A stretch of DNA of 64,000 nucleotides from Candidatus Rokuibacteriota bacterium (GCA_023248995.1 JAHFDN010000002.1:1-64000); one strand, 5' to 3'. Positions 43,721 to 53,547 are shown, counted from the first letter of the stretch. Numbers and translations are program-made. Notes: generated by a model from the sequence alone, not told the origin.

Positions 43721-44887
43721 ATGATCTCAAAGCGCGTCCAGGGCTTCACCGAATCGGTGATCCGGGAGATGACCCGCGTCAACAACGAGTATGGGGGCGT
43801 CAACCTGGCCCAGGGGATGCCCAACTTCCCCCCGCCGAAGGAGCTCCTCGACGCCGCCCACCGCGCCATTGACGGCGACTTCCACCAGTACGCGATCACC
43901 TGGGGAACGCCCGGCCTCCGGCAGGCGATCGCGGACAAGTACATGAGGTTTTACGGCGTGGAGCTGGACCCGGACCGCCACGTCACCGTCTGCTGCGGCT
44001 CCACCGAGACCATGCTCTCGACCCTCCTGGCCGTGCTGAACCCCGGCGACGAGGTGATCATCTTCGAGCCGTTCTACGAAAACTACGGGCCCGGGTGCAT
44101 CATCTCGGGCGCCGAGCCGGTGTTCGTCCCGCTCGAGCCGCCCGACTTCTCCTTCGACCCCGACCGCCTGGCCAAGGCCGTTGGCCCGCGCACGCGGGCG
44201 ATCATCTTCAACAGCCCCAATAACCCGACGGGAAAGGTCTTCACCCGCCAGGAGCTCGAGCTCATCGCCGACCTGTGTCTCCGATACGACCTCCTGGCCA
44301 TCACCGACGAGATCTACGAGCACATCATCTATGATGGGCGCGTCCACACCCCCATCGCCACGCTCCCCGGCATGGCCGACCGGACGATCACGATCTCGGG
44401 CATCTCCAAGTCCTACTCGGTCACCGGCTGGCGGGTCGGCTACGCCGTGGCGTCGCCAGAGATCTCGCTCGGTATCCGGCGGGCCCACGATTTCGTCACC
44501 GTGGGCGCCCCCCATCCGCTCCAGGAGGCCGCCGTGACAGCGCTGAGCCTGCCGGATTCCTATTACGTCTGGCTGCGCGAGATGTACCAGGCCAAGCGGG
44601 ATCTCCTCCAGGGACTCGTCGAGGCCGCCGGCTTCGTCGCCTACAAGCCCGCCGGCGCCTACTACATCCTGACCGACGTCGCCCACTTCCTCCGGCGCTT
44701 CGGCTTTCCGGACGACACCGCCTTCGCCATGTATCTGGTGAAGGAGATCGGCGTCACCACGGTGCCGGGCTCCTCCTTCTACGCTCATCCTGAGCTCGGG
44801 AAGACCAAGATCCGCTTCTGCTTTCCGAAGACGGACGAGATGCTCGAAGAGGCCGGCCGCCGCCTAGAGAAGCTCGCGCGCGCGTGA
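43721..44887 (+). CDS. PLP-dependent aminotransferase, class I/II
   Basis: VNLAQGMPNFPPPKEL, FNSPNNPTGKVFT, SGISKSYSVTGWRVGYA. Confidence 0.95.
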   Translation: MISKRVQGFTESVIREMTRVNNEYGGVNLAQGMPNFPPPKELLDAAHRAIDGDFHQYAITWGTPGLRQAIADKYMRFYGVELDPDRHVTVCCGSTETMLSTLLAVLNPGDEVIIFEPFYENYGPGCIISGAEPVFVPLEPPDFSFDPDRLAKAVGPRTRAIIFNSPNNPTGKVFTRQELELIADLCLRYDLLAITDEIYEHIIYDGRVHTPIATLPGMADRTITISGISKSYSVTGWRVGYAVASPEISLGIRRAHDFVTVGAPHPLQEAAVTALSLPDSYYVWLREMYQAKRDLLQGLVEAAGFVAYKPAGAYYILTDVAHFLRRFGFPDDTAFAMYLVKEIGVTTVPGSSFYAHPELGKTKIRFCFPKTDEMLEEAGRRLEKLARA

Positions 44888-46185
44888 CGCTCCGGGAGGC
44901 GGGGCTCCAGATTCTCGGGGCGGCCATCAAGGCCGGAGAGGTCGGTCCGCTCGTCCGGCGCGCCCTCGACTCGGTGGACCTCTCCAAGCCGCGCCGGATC
45001 CTGGTGGTCGGGGCGGGGAAGGCCTCCGGCGCCATGGCCCACGCCCTCGAGGAGCGCCTCGGCGACAGGATCTCGGGCGGCCTCGTGGTGGTCAAGGACG
45101 GCTACCCGGCTTCCACGCGGAAGATCAAGGTCGTCGAGGCCGGCCATCCGGTTCCCGACGAGCGCGGCCTCCGGGCCGCCAACGAGATTCTCGCTCTCGT
45201 CCGCTCCGCCCGCGCGGAGGATCTCGTGATCGTGCTGGTCTCGGGAGGCGGGTCGGCGCTCACCCCGTGCCCGGCCCCGCCGATCACGCTCGAAGACAAG
45301 CAGACCCTGACCCGCCTCCTGCTGGCGGCCGGGGCGAACATCAACGAGCTGAACGCGGTCCGGAAGCACTGCTCCCTCATGAAGGGCGGCCGGCTGGCTC
45401 AGGCCGCGAGCCCGGCCCCTGTCCTGGCTCTCATCCTCTCGGACGTGATCGGCGACCCGCTGGACGTGATCGCCTCGGGTCCCACCGCTCCGGATCAGGC
45501 CACGTTCGGGGAGGCCCTGGCCATCCTGGACCGCTTCCGCCTCCGGGACAAAGTCCCGGCGCGCGTCCTGGAACAGCTGGAGCGGGGGGTGAAGGGAGAG
45601 GTGCCCGAGACTCCCAAGGCCGGGGACCCCCTCTTTCGGCGGGTGGACAATCGGATCCTCGGAAACAACGGCCTCGTCGTCGAAGCCGCCGTCGAGAGCG
45701 CCCGGGCCCTCGGCTTTCATGCCCATCTCTTGACCAGGTCGCTTCAGGGCGAGGCGAGGGAAGCGGCGAAGGAGATTACCGCGTTGGCCCTGACGGTCAA
45801 GACAGCGGGAAAGCCGGGGGGTCTCCCCGCGTGCCTGATCGCGGGGGGAGAGACGACCGTCACGGTGCGGGGGAGGGGACTCGGCGGGAGGTGCCAGGAG
45901 TTCGCACTGGCGGGAGCCCTGGCGCTTCAAGGGATCGAAGAGGTCGTGCTGGTGGCGGCGGGGACCGACGGGACCGACGGTCCCACCGATGCTGCCGGCG
46001 CGATCGCCGATGGAAGCACGATCGCCAGGGGGAGCGGTCGAGGCCTCGACGCCCGGGCCTCGCTGGAAGCCAATGACTCTTATCGTTTCTTCTCGGCCCT
46101 CGGGGATCTGGTCACGACCGGGCCGACCAACACGAACCTGCTGGATCTCTACCTCCTCCTCGTGGGTCGAGTGCCTTCGAGATAG
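44884..46185 (+). CDS. Glycerate 2-kinase (GckA/TtuD/MOFRL type)
   Basis: VVGAGKASGAMAHALEE, LVSGGGSALTPCPAPPI, AGTDGTDGPTDAAGAIADGST. Confidence 0.95.
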   Translation: MTLREAGLQILGAAIKAGEVGPLVRRALDSVDLSKPRRILVVGAGKASGAMAHALEERLGDRISGGLVVVKDGYPASTRKIKVVEAGHPVPDERGLRAANEILALVRSARAEDLVIVLVSGGGSALTPCPAPPITLEDKQTLTRLLLAAGANINELNAVRKHCSLMKGGRLAQAASPAPVLALILSDVIGDPLDVIASGPTAPDQATFGEALAILDRFRLRDKVPARVLEQLERGVKGEVPETPKAGDPLFRRVDNRILGNNGLVVEAAVESARALGFHAHLLTRSLQGEAREAAKEITALALTVKTAGKPGGLPACLIAGGETTVTVRGRGLGGRCQEFALAGALALQGIEEVVLVAAGTDGTDGPTDAAGAIADGSTIARGSGRGLDARASLEANDSYRFFSALGDLVTTGPTNTNLLDLYLLLVGRVPSR

Positions 46186-46299
46186 GCGAAACGCTCCGAG
46201 TCCTTGATTTCGCGAATCCGCCGCGTGAAAACCCACAGGCTTATCCACCGGGGGTGCACAGGGATTGTGGAAAACCCGCTGTGCTATCCTAGAGCGGCG

Positions 46300-47349
46300 A
46301 TGTCGCGGGTGGATTTGCTTTCACTGCTGCCTCCGGAGCTCGAGACGCTGTCTCGGCGTCTCGGGGAAGACCGCTACCGCGGCCGTCAACTTGCGGCCTG
46401 GCTCTTCAAGAAGGGCGTCTACGACCTGGAGGCCATGAGCGATCTTCCCAGGGAGTTTCGATCGCGGCTGGGTGAAGAGGCGTTCATCGGCCTTCCGGAG
46501 GTCGAACGGATCACGCCGTCCCAGGACGGGAGCCGGAAGTTCGTGCTGCGCTTGGCGGACGGAGCCCGGATCCAATCGGTCCTCATGCCCGATCGCGACC
46601 GGCTCACCCTCTGCCTTTCGACCCAGGTCGGTTGCGGGTTCGCCTGCGCGTTCTGCCTGACCGGGACGATGGGCCTGGATCGCAATCTGACGGCGGCGGA
46701 AATCGTGGGACAGCTCGCGGCGGCGCGGCTAGCGCTGCCGCCCGAGAGCCGCGTGACCCATCTGGTCTTCATGGGCATGGGGGAGCCCCTGGCCAACTAC
46801 GACGCGACGGTGAGAGCGCTCCGGCTCTTCACCCATCCGGGCGCGTTCGGCTACTCGCCCCGCCGGATCACGGTGTCCACCGTCGGTCTCGTGACCGGCA
46901 TCCAGCGGCTCGCCAAGGAAGATCTCAAGGTGAACCTGGCCATCTCGCTCCACGCCACGACCGACGACGTGCGGGGACGGCTCATGCCGGTGAACAGGAG
47001 CTGGGCCCTCGAGGATCTTCTGGCCGCCTGCCGCCGGTTCCCGCTCCCGGTGCGCCAGCGGATGACCTTCGAGTATGTGCTGCTGGACGGCGTCAACGAT
47101 TCGCCCGAGGACGCCCGGCGGCTCACCCTCCTCCTCAGGCGGGTCCGCGCCAAGGTCAACCTGATCCCGTTCAACGACTGGGAGAGGTCCGAGTTCCGCC
47201 GGCCCCCGCTCCCCCGGATCCTGGCGTTTCAGGCGATCCTCCTCGAGCAGGGGATCACCGCCACCGTCCGCTGGAGCAAGGGCGAGGACATCGGCGCCGC
47301 CTGCGGCCAGCTCAAGGAGCCCCGGCTCCCGAAGATGGCTTCGGCATGA
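46300..47349 (+). CDS. rlmN: 23S rRNA (adenine(2503)-C(2))-methyltransferase
   Basis: QVGCGFACAFCLTG radical SAM motif, VFMGMGEPLANYD, ISLHATTDDVR. Confidence 0.95.
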   Translation: MSRVDLLSLLPPELETLSRRLGEDRYRGRQLAAWLFKKGVYDLEAMSDLPREFRSRLGEEAFIGLPEVERITPSQDGSRKFVLRLADGARIQSVLMPDRDRLTLCLSTQVGCGFACAFCLTGTMGLDRNLTAAEIVGQLAAARLALPPESRVTHLVFMGMGEPLANYDATVRALRLFTHPGAFGYSPRRITVSTVGLVTGIQRLAKEDLKVNLAISLHATTDDVRGRLMPVNRSWALEDLLAACRRFPLPVRQRMTFEYVLLDGVNDSPEDARRLTLLLRRVRAKVNLIPFNDWERSEFRRPPLPRILAFQAILLEQGITATVRWSKGEDIGAACGQLKEPRLPKMASA

Positions 47350-48674
47350 CTGAGCCCCCCTCCGAGTCAAAGACCGTCGCGTTCGCGACGCTCGGCTGCA
47401 AGCTGAACCAGGTGGACACGCAGGAGGTCCAGCAACTGCTGGCCTCCCGGGGCTTTCGCCCGGTCCCCTTCGACGAGCCGGCCCAGGTGTACGTCATCAA
47501 CACCTGCACGGTCACCGCCCGGGCGGACTTTTCGGACCGTCAGATGATCCGCCGCGCGGTCGCGCGGAACCCGGATGCCCTCGTCGTCGTGACGGGCTGC
47601 TACGCTCAGACCAGTCCCGATGCCGTCGCGCAGATCCCGGGCGTGGATCTGATCGTAGGGAACCAGGAGAAGTACGACCTGGCGGCCCTGCTCGACTCGC
47701 TCACCAAGCGGGAGCGGCCTCTCGTCAGGGTGGGGGACATCCAGCGAGCGGTCGGCATCCCCGTCGCCCCTCTCACGCGCTTTTCGGGGCGGTCCCGGGC
47801 CTTCGTCAAGATTCAGGACGGCTGCCAGCACCGCTGCGCGTTCTGCATCGTCCCGTACGCGCGCGGCGGAAGCCGGAGCCGCGAGCCCGAGGTCGTCCGG
47901 GACCAGGTCACCCGGCTGGCCGAGGCGGGCTACGGGGAGGTGGTGCTGACCGGGGTGGACATGGGCCATTACGGCCGGGACCTCGTCCCGCGAAGCACCC
48001 TGGCTGCTCTTGTCCGCGGGCTTGTCGACGTTGTCGGCCTCCGGCGGCTCCGCCTCTCCTCCATTCTTCCGCCCTATTTCACGGACGAACTGATCGAGGT
48101 GATCGCCGGCTCGCCCCGGATCTGCCCACATCTGCACGTCCCTCTCCAGTCGGGGAGCGTACGCATCCTCAGGCGGATGCGAAGGCCATATACCACGCGG
48201 AGTTACCATTCGCTGGTTGAGAGGCTTTCGAGCATCATCCCTGACCTCGGGCTGGGGGCCGACGTGATCGTGGGCTTCCCGGGGGAAACCGACGCCGACT
48301 TCGAGGAGACCCGCGCGCTGATCGAAGCGCTCCCGTTCTCCTACCTCCACGTGTTCTCCTACTCGGACAGGAAAGGTACGGAGGCCGTTCGCCTTCCCGA
48401 GCACGTCCCGCCGCGGGCCATCCGGGAGCGGAGCAAGGCGCTCAGATGGATGAGCGACGCCAAGAACCTCGCCTTCCGCCGGCGGCTCGTGGGTCGACCC
48501 GAGGAGGTCCTGGTGCTCGAGACGCGCGACAGGGCCACCGGGCGCCTCGTCGGACTCACGGGAAACTATGTGGAGGTGCTGTTCCAGGGGCCCGACGAGT
48601 GGATGGGCCGGTTCCTGACGGTCGCTGTGACCGAGGCCGGTGTCGGGCGCACGCTCGGCGAGGTCGGGCCGTGA
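47346..48674 (+). CDS. mtaB: tRNA (N6-L-threonylcarbamoyladenosine(37)-C(2))-methylthiotransferase
   Basis: ATLGCKLNQVDTQ, VINTCTVTARADF, KIQDGCQHRCAFCIVPYARG; start ATG 47346. Confidence 0.95.
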   Translation: MTEPPSESKTVAFATLGCKLNQVDTQEVQQLLASRGFRPVPFDEPAQVYVINTCTVTARADFSDRQMIRRAVARNPDALVVVTGCYAQTSPDAVAQIPGVDLIVGNQEKYDLAALLDSLTKRERPLVRVGDIQRAVGIPVAPLTRFSGRSRAFVKIQDGCQHRCAFCIVPYARGGSRSREPEVVRDQVTRLAEAGYGEVVLTGVDMGHYGRDLVPRSTLAALVRGLVDVVGLRRLRLSSILPPYFTDELIEVIAGSPRICPHLHVPLQSGSVRILRRMRRPYTTRSYHSLVERLSSIIPDLGLGADVIVGFPGETDADFEETRALIEALPFSYLHVFSYSDRKGTEAVRLPEHVPPRAIRERSKALRWMSDAKNLAFRRRLVGRPEEVLVLETRDRATGRLVGLTGNYVEVLFQGPDEWMGRFLTVAVTEAGVGRTLGEVGP

Positions 48675-49567
48675 GCGACATCAAGATCGGCGTCATCGGG
48701 GGAAGCGGGCTCTACGAGCTCGATGGGATGACCCGCGTGCGCTGGACCAGGGTCCGGACGCCCTTCGGCGACCCGTCGGACGCCTACTGCGTCGGTCGCT
48801 TCGCCGATCGGACCGTCGTGTTTCTGCCGCGCCACGGGCGCGGCCACCGGCTCATGCCCTCCGAGCTCAACTTCCGCGCCAACATCTACGGCTTCAAAGC
48901 GCTGGGCGTCGAGTGGGTGATCTCGATCAGCGCCGTGGGGAGCATGCGGGAGCACCTCAGACCCCTCGATCTCGTCATCCCCGACCAGTTTTTCGACTGG
49001 ACGCGGCGCCGCCCCTCGACATTTTTCGGCGACGGGATCGTCGCCCACGTGGGGATGGCCGATCCCGTCTGCCCCGACCTGGCGGGCCGGCTGGAAGCGG
49101 CGGCCCGCGCCACCGGCGCCACCGTCCATCGCGGGGGCACGTACCTCTGCATCGAGGGCCCCCAGTTTTCGTCCAGGAGTGAGTCCCGCATCTACCGGGA
49201 GTGGGGAGTGGACGTCATCGGGATGACCAACATGCCGGAGGCCAAGCTGGCCCGGGAGGCCGAGCTGTGCTACGCCACGCTGGCGCTGGTCACCGACTAC
49301 GACGTCTGGCACGAGAGCGAGGAAGCGGTCACGGTCGAGGCGGTGATCGCCAACCTCCTGAAGAACGTCGCCACGGCCAAAGAGGTCCTCCGGCGGCTGA
49401 TCCCCGGGATCGGACCCCCGCGACGCTGTGGCTGTCCCCTGCTGCTTCGCAATGCCGTGATCACCAACCCCTCGTCGTTCCCCCCGAGGACCCGGAAGGC
49501 GCTGGACCTGTTTCTGCGGAAGTACTATCCTCAGGCGAGGAAACGAAAGGGATCCCGGCGTGGCTGA
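48671..49567 (+). CDS. mtnP: S-methyl-5'-thioadenosine phosphorylase
   Basis: IGVIGGSGLYEL, PRHGRGHRLMPSELNFRANI, YLCIEGPQFSSRSESRIYREWGVDVIGMTNMPEAKLAREAELCYATLALVTDYD; GTG 48671. Confidence 0.95.
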   Translation: MSDIKIGVIGGSGLYELDGMTRVRWTRVRTPFGDPSDAYCVGRFADRTVVFLPRHGRGHRLMPSELNFRANIYGFKALGVEWVISISAVGSMREHLRPLDLVIPDQFFDWTRRRPSTFFGDGIVAHVGMADPVCPDLAGRLEAAARATGATVHRGGTYLCIEGPQFSSRSESRIYREWGVDVIGMTNMPEAKLAREAELCYATLALVTDYDVWHESEEAVTVEAVIANLLKNVATAKEVLRRLIPGIGPPRRCGCPLLLRNAVITNPSSFPPRTRKALDLFLRKYYPQARKRKGSRRG

Positions 49568-50468
49568 CCTCCTCGTCGTCGGTTCGGTGGCGCTCGACAG
49601 CGTCACGACGCCGTTCGGGCAGGCGACCGAGGTGCTCGGCGGCTCGGCCACCTACTTCTCCTACGCCGCCAGCTTCTTCACCAACGTGCACCTCGTGGCG
49701 GTGGTAGGGGAGGATTTCCCGAAGGCGCACCTCGCGGCCCTCCGGGATCGCGGCGTGGACCTCTCGGGGCTCCGGGTCGCCCGCGGGCAGACCTTCCGGT
49801 GGGTGGGCGAGTACGGCTTCGATCTCAACGAGGCGAAGACGGTGGACACCCGGCTGAACGTCTTCGCCGACTTTCAGCCGTCGCTCTCGAGTGCCCACAG
49901 GAAGGTCCCGTTCCTCTTCCTCGCCAACATTGATCCGGAGCTCCAGCTGGAGGTGCTCCGCCAGGCGGAGCGGCCCCAGCTCGTGGCGCTGGACACGATG
50001 AACTTCTGGATCGAGGGGAAGCGGAACGCGCTGCTGGAGGTGCTGGCGGAGGTGGACGTGCTCCTGGTCAACGACGCCGAGGCGCGGCAGCTCGCGCGGC
50101 AGCCCAACCTGATCAAGGCGGCGCGCGCGATCCTCGGCCTGGGCCCGCGGACCGTGGTGGTCAAGCGCGGCGAGTACGGCGCCCTGATGGTGTCCGACGG
50201 CTCCTTCTTTTTCGTCCCGGCGTACCCGATGGAGTCGGTCCTCGATCCCACCGGAGCAGGCGACGCGTTCGCCGGCGGCTTCATGGGTTCCCTGGCCCAG
50301 CGGGAGAAGACGGACCCGGCGTCGGTGCGCCGCGCCATCGTCTTCGGCTCGGTGATGGCCTCGTTCACCGTGGAGGACTTTTCGCTGACTCGGCTCGACT
50401 CCTTGAGATCCGACGAGATCGAGCGGCGGTACTCCTCCTTCCAGGACCTCGTGCGCTTCGAGATCTGA
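49560..50468 (+). CDS. PfkB family carbohydrate/nucleoside kinase
   Basis: VVGSVALDSVTTPFG and DPTGAGDAFAGGFMG. Confidence 0.95.
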   Translation: MADLLVVGSVALDSVTTPFGQATEVLGGSATYFSYAASFFTNVHLVAVVGEDFPKAHLAALRDRGVDLSGLRVARGQTFRWVGEYGFDLNEAKTVDTRLNVFADFQPSLSSAHRKVPFLFLANIDPELQLEVLRQAERPQLVALDTMNFWIEGKRNALLEVLAEVDVLLVNDAEARQLARQPNLIKAARAILGLGPRTVVVKRGEYGALMVSDGSFFFVPAYPMESVLDPTGAGDAFAGGFMGSLAQREKTDPASVRRAIVFGSVMASFTVEDFSLTRLDSLRSDEIERRYSSFQDLVRFEI

Positions 50469-50469
50469 G

Positions 50470-51315
50470 ATGAGTCCCGCGCTCGGCCAGAAGTACGACC
50501 GCCTGCTCGGCATTGTGAGAGAGCTCGAGAGCGTGATCGTGGCGTTTTCCGGCGGGGTGGATTCGACGTTCCTGGCCCGGGCGGCCAAGGACGCGCTCGG
50601 CGACAGGGCCCTCCTCGTCACCGCCGACTCCGAGACCTATCCCGCCTCCGAGCTGGAAGAGGCCCGGGGGCTGGCGGAGCAGCTCGGGATGCGCCACCTG
50701 ATCGTCCAGACGCGAGAGCTCGAGAACCCCGACTACGCCAGCAACACGCCCAACCGCTGCTTCTTCTGCAAGGAAGAGCTGTTCACGAAGCTTCGGCCGG
50801 TGGCGGATCGCGAGGGGGTCGCCCACCTGGTCTACGGCGCCAACATGGACGACCTGGGCGATCACCGGCCGGGTATGGAAGCCGCCAGGCGTATGGGGGT
50901 GAGGGCGCCGCTGATCGAGGCCGAGCTCTGGAAGGCGGAGATCCGGGACCTCTCGCGCGAGTTCGGGCTCCCGACCTGGAACAAACCGTCGTTCGCGTGC
51001 CTCTCGTCGCGGTTTCAGTACGGGGACGCCGTCACGGCAGAGAAGCTCCGGCAGGTGGATGGGGCGGAGGCGTTCATCCGGAGCCTCGGCTTCAGACAGT
51101 TCCGCGTCCGCCATCACGATCGCCTCGCGCGGCTCGAGATCCCGCGGGAGGAAATGGCGCGGCTCTGGGAGGACGGAATCCAGGACGCCATCGTGGCCCG
51201 CTTCAGAGAGCTCGGTTATCTCTACGTCGCCGTGGACCTCCAGGGGTGGAGGAGCGGGAGCGCCAACGACGCTCTCAGGCTGCTCCAGGCTCTCCGGGCG
51301 AAAAACGAGGCCTAG
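50470..51315 (+). CDS. larE: ATP-dependent sulfur transferase LarE (nickel-pincer nucleotide biosynthesis)
   Basis: VAFSGGVDSTFLARAA PP-loop, NRCFFCKEELF, FACLSSRFQYGDAVT. Confidence 0.95.
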   Translation: MSPALGQKYDRLLGIVRELESVIVAFSGGVDSTFLARAAKDALGDRALLVTADSETYPASELEEARGLAEQLGMRHLIVQTRELENPDYASNTPNRCFFCKEELFTKLRPVADREGVAHLVYGANMDDLGDHRPGMEAARRMGVRAPLIEAELWKAEIRDLSREFGLPTWNKPSFACLSSRFQYGDAVTAEKLRQVDGAEAFIRSLGFRQFRVRHHDRLARLEIPREEMARLWEDGIQDAIVARFRELGYLYVAVDLQGWRSGSANDALRLLQALRAKNEA

Positions 51316-52074
51316 GTGGACCGCGAAAGGCTCAGGGCGCTTCTGGAGGAGGTCCGCGCGGGCCGGCTCACCCCCGAGCAGGCGCTCGTCGGGCTCCGGG
51401 ACCTCCCGTACGACGATCTCGGATTCGCCAAGGTGGACCTGCACCGGTCGCTGCGGTCGGGAGCGCCGGAAGCGGTCTTCTGCCAGGGGAAGACCCCTGA
51501 CCAGGTGGTGGCCATCCTCTCGCGGCTCGCGGTCCATCACGACAATATCCTCGCCACGCGCGCCTCGCCCGAAGTGGGGCCGGCGATCGAGGCCGCCGGC
51601 CTCCCCCACCGCGTGCATGGCGAAGCCAGGATCGTCGTCGTCAAGCCGAAGCCCGTGGAAGGGGTCGGCCTCGTCGCGGTGGTCAGCGCCGGAACATCGG
51701 ACCTGCCCGTCGCTGAGGAGGCGGCCGTCACCGCCGAGGTCCTCGGCAATCGGGTCGAGCGCGTGTACGACGTGGGCGTGGCCGGGCTCCACCGCCTCCT
51801 GCACCATCATCACGTCCTGAGCGAGGCCAACGCGATCGTCGCGGTGGCGGGGATGGAAGGGGCCCTCCCGAGCGTCATCGGGGGGCTCGTGGACCGTCCC
51901 GTCGTCGCGGTGCCCACGAGCGTCGGCTACGGCGCCGCCTTCGGAGGAATCGCGGCGCTCCTGGCCATGCTCAACTCCTGTGCGCCGGGCGTCAGCGTGG
52001 TCAACATCGACAACGGCTACGGCGCCGCCGTCCAGGCTAACCAGATCAACAAGCTGATCGCCAAGATCCGCTAG
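51316..52074 (+). CDS. larB: Nickel pincer cofactor biosynthesis protein LarB
   Basis: AIR carboxylase-like VVSAGTSDLPVAEEAAVTAEVLGNRVERVYDVGVAGLHRLL and VAVAGMEGALPSVIGGLVDRPVVAVPTSVGYGAAFGG. Confidence 0.95.
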   Translation: MDRERLRALLEEVRAGRLTPEQALVGLRDLPYDDLGFAKVDLHRSLRSGAPEAVFCQGKTPDQVVAILSRLAVHHDNILATRASPEVGPAIEAAGLPHRVHGEARIVVVKPKPVEGVGLVAVVSAGTSDLPVAEEAAVTAEVLGNRVERVYDVGVAGLHRLLHHHHVLSEANAIVAVAGMEGALPSVIGGLVDRPVVAVPTSVGYGAAFGGIAALLAMLNSCAPGVSVVNIDNGYGAAVQANQINKLIAKIR

Positions 52075-52272
52075 TGCCGTGCCGATAACCGTCGCATCCC
52101 GTCGTTCTCGCTCGTCGCCAATCCGTTCCTCTACGGGCACCGCGTCCGGCCGAAGGCCGGCGTGGTCGCTACGCTCCGGTCGGCTCCTCCCTCGGGCCTT
52201 GGGCTGCTCGGTTTTCGCCGCGGCACCGTGGATACCCGTCGGTACGTGTTCAAATCGCTCGGAGGCGCGCTG

Positions 52273-53466
52273 ATGAAAATCGCGTACTTCGACTGTCCGA
52301 GCGGGGCGAGCGGCGACATGATCCTGGGGGCCCTCGTTGACGCGGGCGTCTCCCTCGACTCGCTCGGGGCGGAACTGGCGAAGCTCCCGCTCGTGGGCTA
52401 CCGCCTGGCTGCGCGGGAGGTCACGAAAGGGGCCTTCCGCGCCACCAAGGTGGACGTGGAGGTGGACGCCCGGGCTCACGATCGCCAGCGGAGCCTGCCG
52501 GAGATCCTGAGCCTCCTCGATGGCAGTCGGCTCCCCGATCGGGTGAAGGCCGGCGCGAGGCGCATCTTCGCGCGGCTCGGCGAGGCGGAGGCCCGCGTCC
52601 ACGGAACCACCGTGGACGAAGTTCACTTCCACGACGTGGGGGCGGTGGACGCGATCGTGGACGTCACCGGCGCTGTGGCGGGGCTTCACCTCTTGGGCGT
52701 CGAGGCCGTCCACGTGTCGGCGCTCCCGCTGGGCGGCGGGATGGTGGAGGGCCCCCACGGCAAGATCCCCGTTCCCGGACCCGGCACCGCCGAGCTGCTC
52801 AAGGGCTTCCCCCTCTTCGACAACGGGGTCAGAGCCGAGCTCGTGACCCCGACGGGCGCCGCCATCCTGACGACGCTCGCCGGATCGGCCGGCTCCATGC
52901 CGCGGATGACGGTGGAGCGCGTGGGGTACGGTGCCGGGAGCATGGAGCTCCCGATTCCGAACCTTCTCCGCTGCTTCGTGGGGGAGGCGACCGCGGACCC
53001 CGAGGGCCAGGAGAGCATCGTCCAGATCGAGACGACCATTGACGACATGTCGCCCCAGCTCTACGAGCCGCTGGTGGACCGGCTCCTCGAGGCCGGCGCG
53101 CTGGACGTGTTCCTCACGCCCGTCATCATGAAGCGGAGCCGCCCCGGCGTCGTCCTCACGGCGATCGCGGAGCCTTCCCGGGTGGGGGAGCTCTCGACGA
53201 TCCTCTTCGAGGAGAGCACGACGATCGGCGTCCGGTGGACCGACTACCGGCGGACTCGGCTCGCGCGCGAGCTCGTGACCCTTCCGACGGCGTACGGGCC
53301 CGTTCAGTTCAAGCTCTCGAAGCTCCGGGGGAAGCTGGTCACGGTGACGCCCGAGTTCGCCGAGGTCAGCCTGATCGCCCGGGAGAAGGGGCTCCCGGTC
53401 CGCGAGGTCCTGGAGCAGGCCCGCGCGGACGCCCGCCGCCACCTCGAACTCTCCCCAGACTCTTGA
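52273..53466 (+). CDS. larC: Nickel insertion protein LarC (single continuous ORF)
   Basis: KIAYFDCPSGASGDMILGALVDAG and TTIDDMSPQLYEPLVDRLLEAGALDVFLTPVIMKRSRPG; ATG 52273. Confidence 0.95.
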   Translation: MKIAYFDCPSGASGDMILGALVDAGVSLDSLGAELAKLPLVGYRLAAREVTKGAFRATKVDVEVDARAHDRQRSLPEILSLLDGSRLPDRVKAGARRIFARLGEAEARVHGTTVDEVHFHDVGAVDAIVDVTGAVAGLHLLGVEAVHVSALPLGGGMVEGPHGKIPVPGPGTAELLKGFPLFDNGVRAELVTPTGAAILTTLAGSAGSMPRMTVERVGYGAGSMELPIPNLLRCFVGEATADPEGQESIVQIETTIDDMSPQLYEPLVDRLLEAGALDVFLTPVIMKRSRPGVVLTAIAEPSRVGELSTILFEESTTIGVRWTDYRRTRLARELVTLPTAYGPVQFKLSKLRGKLVTVTPEFAEVSLIAREKGLPVREVLEQARADARRHLELSPDS

Positions 53467-53547
53467 CAGCCTGGTTCCGGTCGGCTACGGTTGGCTTCGC
53501 CTCCGGGAATCCCGGCAGTATTCACCACGTGGGCGAGAGAGGAAGCC

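Noticed and set aside
50365-53442. Very long antisense ORF (1025 aa, minus strand) over larE-larB-larC
   Set aside because: Shadow ORF from high-GC codon bias; the plus strand encodes three clearly recognisable proteins and the minus translation has no recognisable domain.
52273-53466. Programmed frameshift in larC, as known for some LarC1/LarC2 genes
   Set aside because: Here larC is one uninterrupted ORF, so no frameshift is needed.
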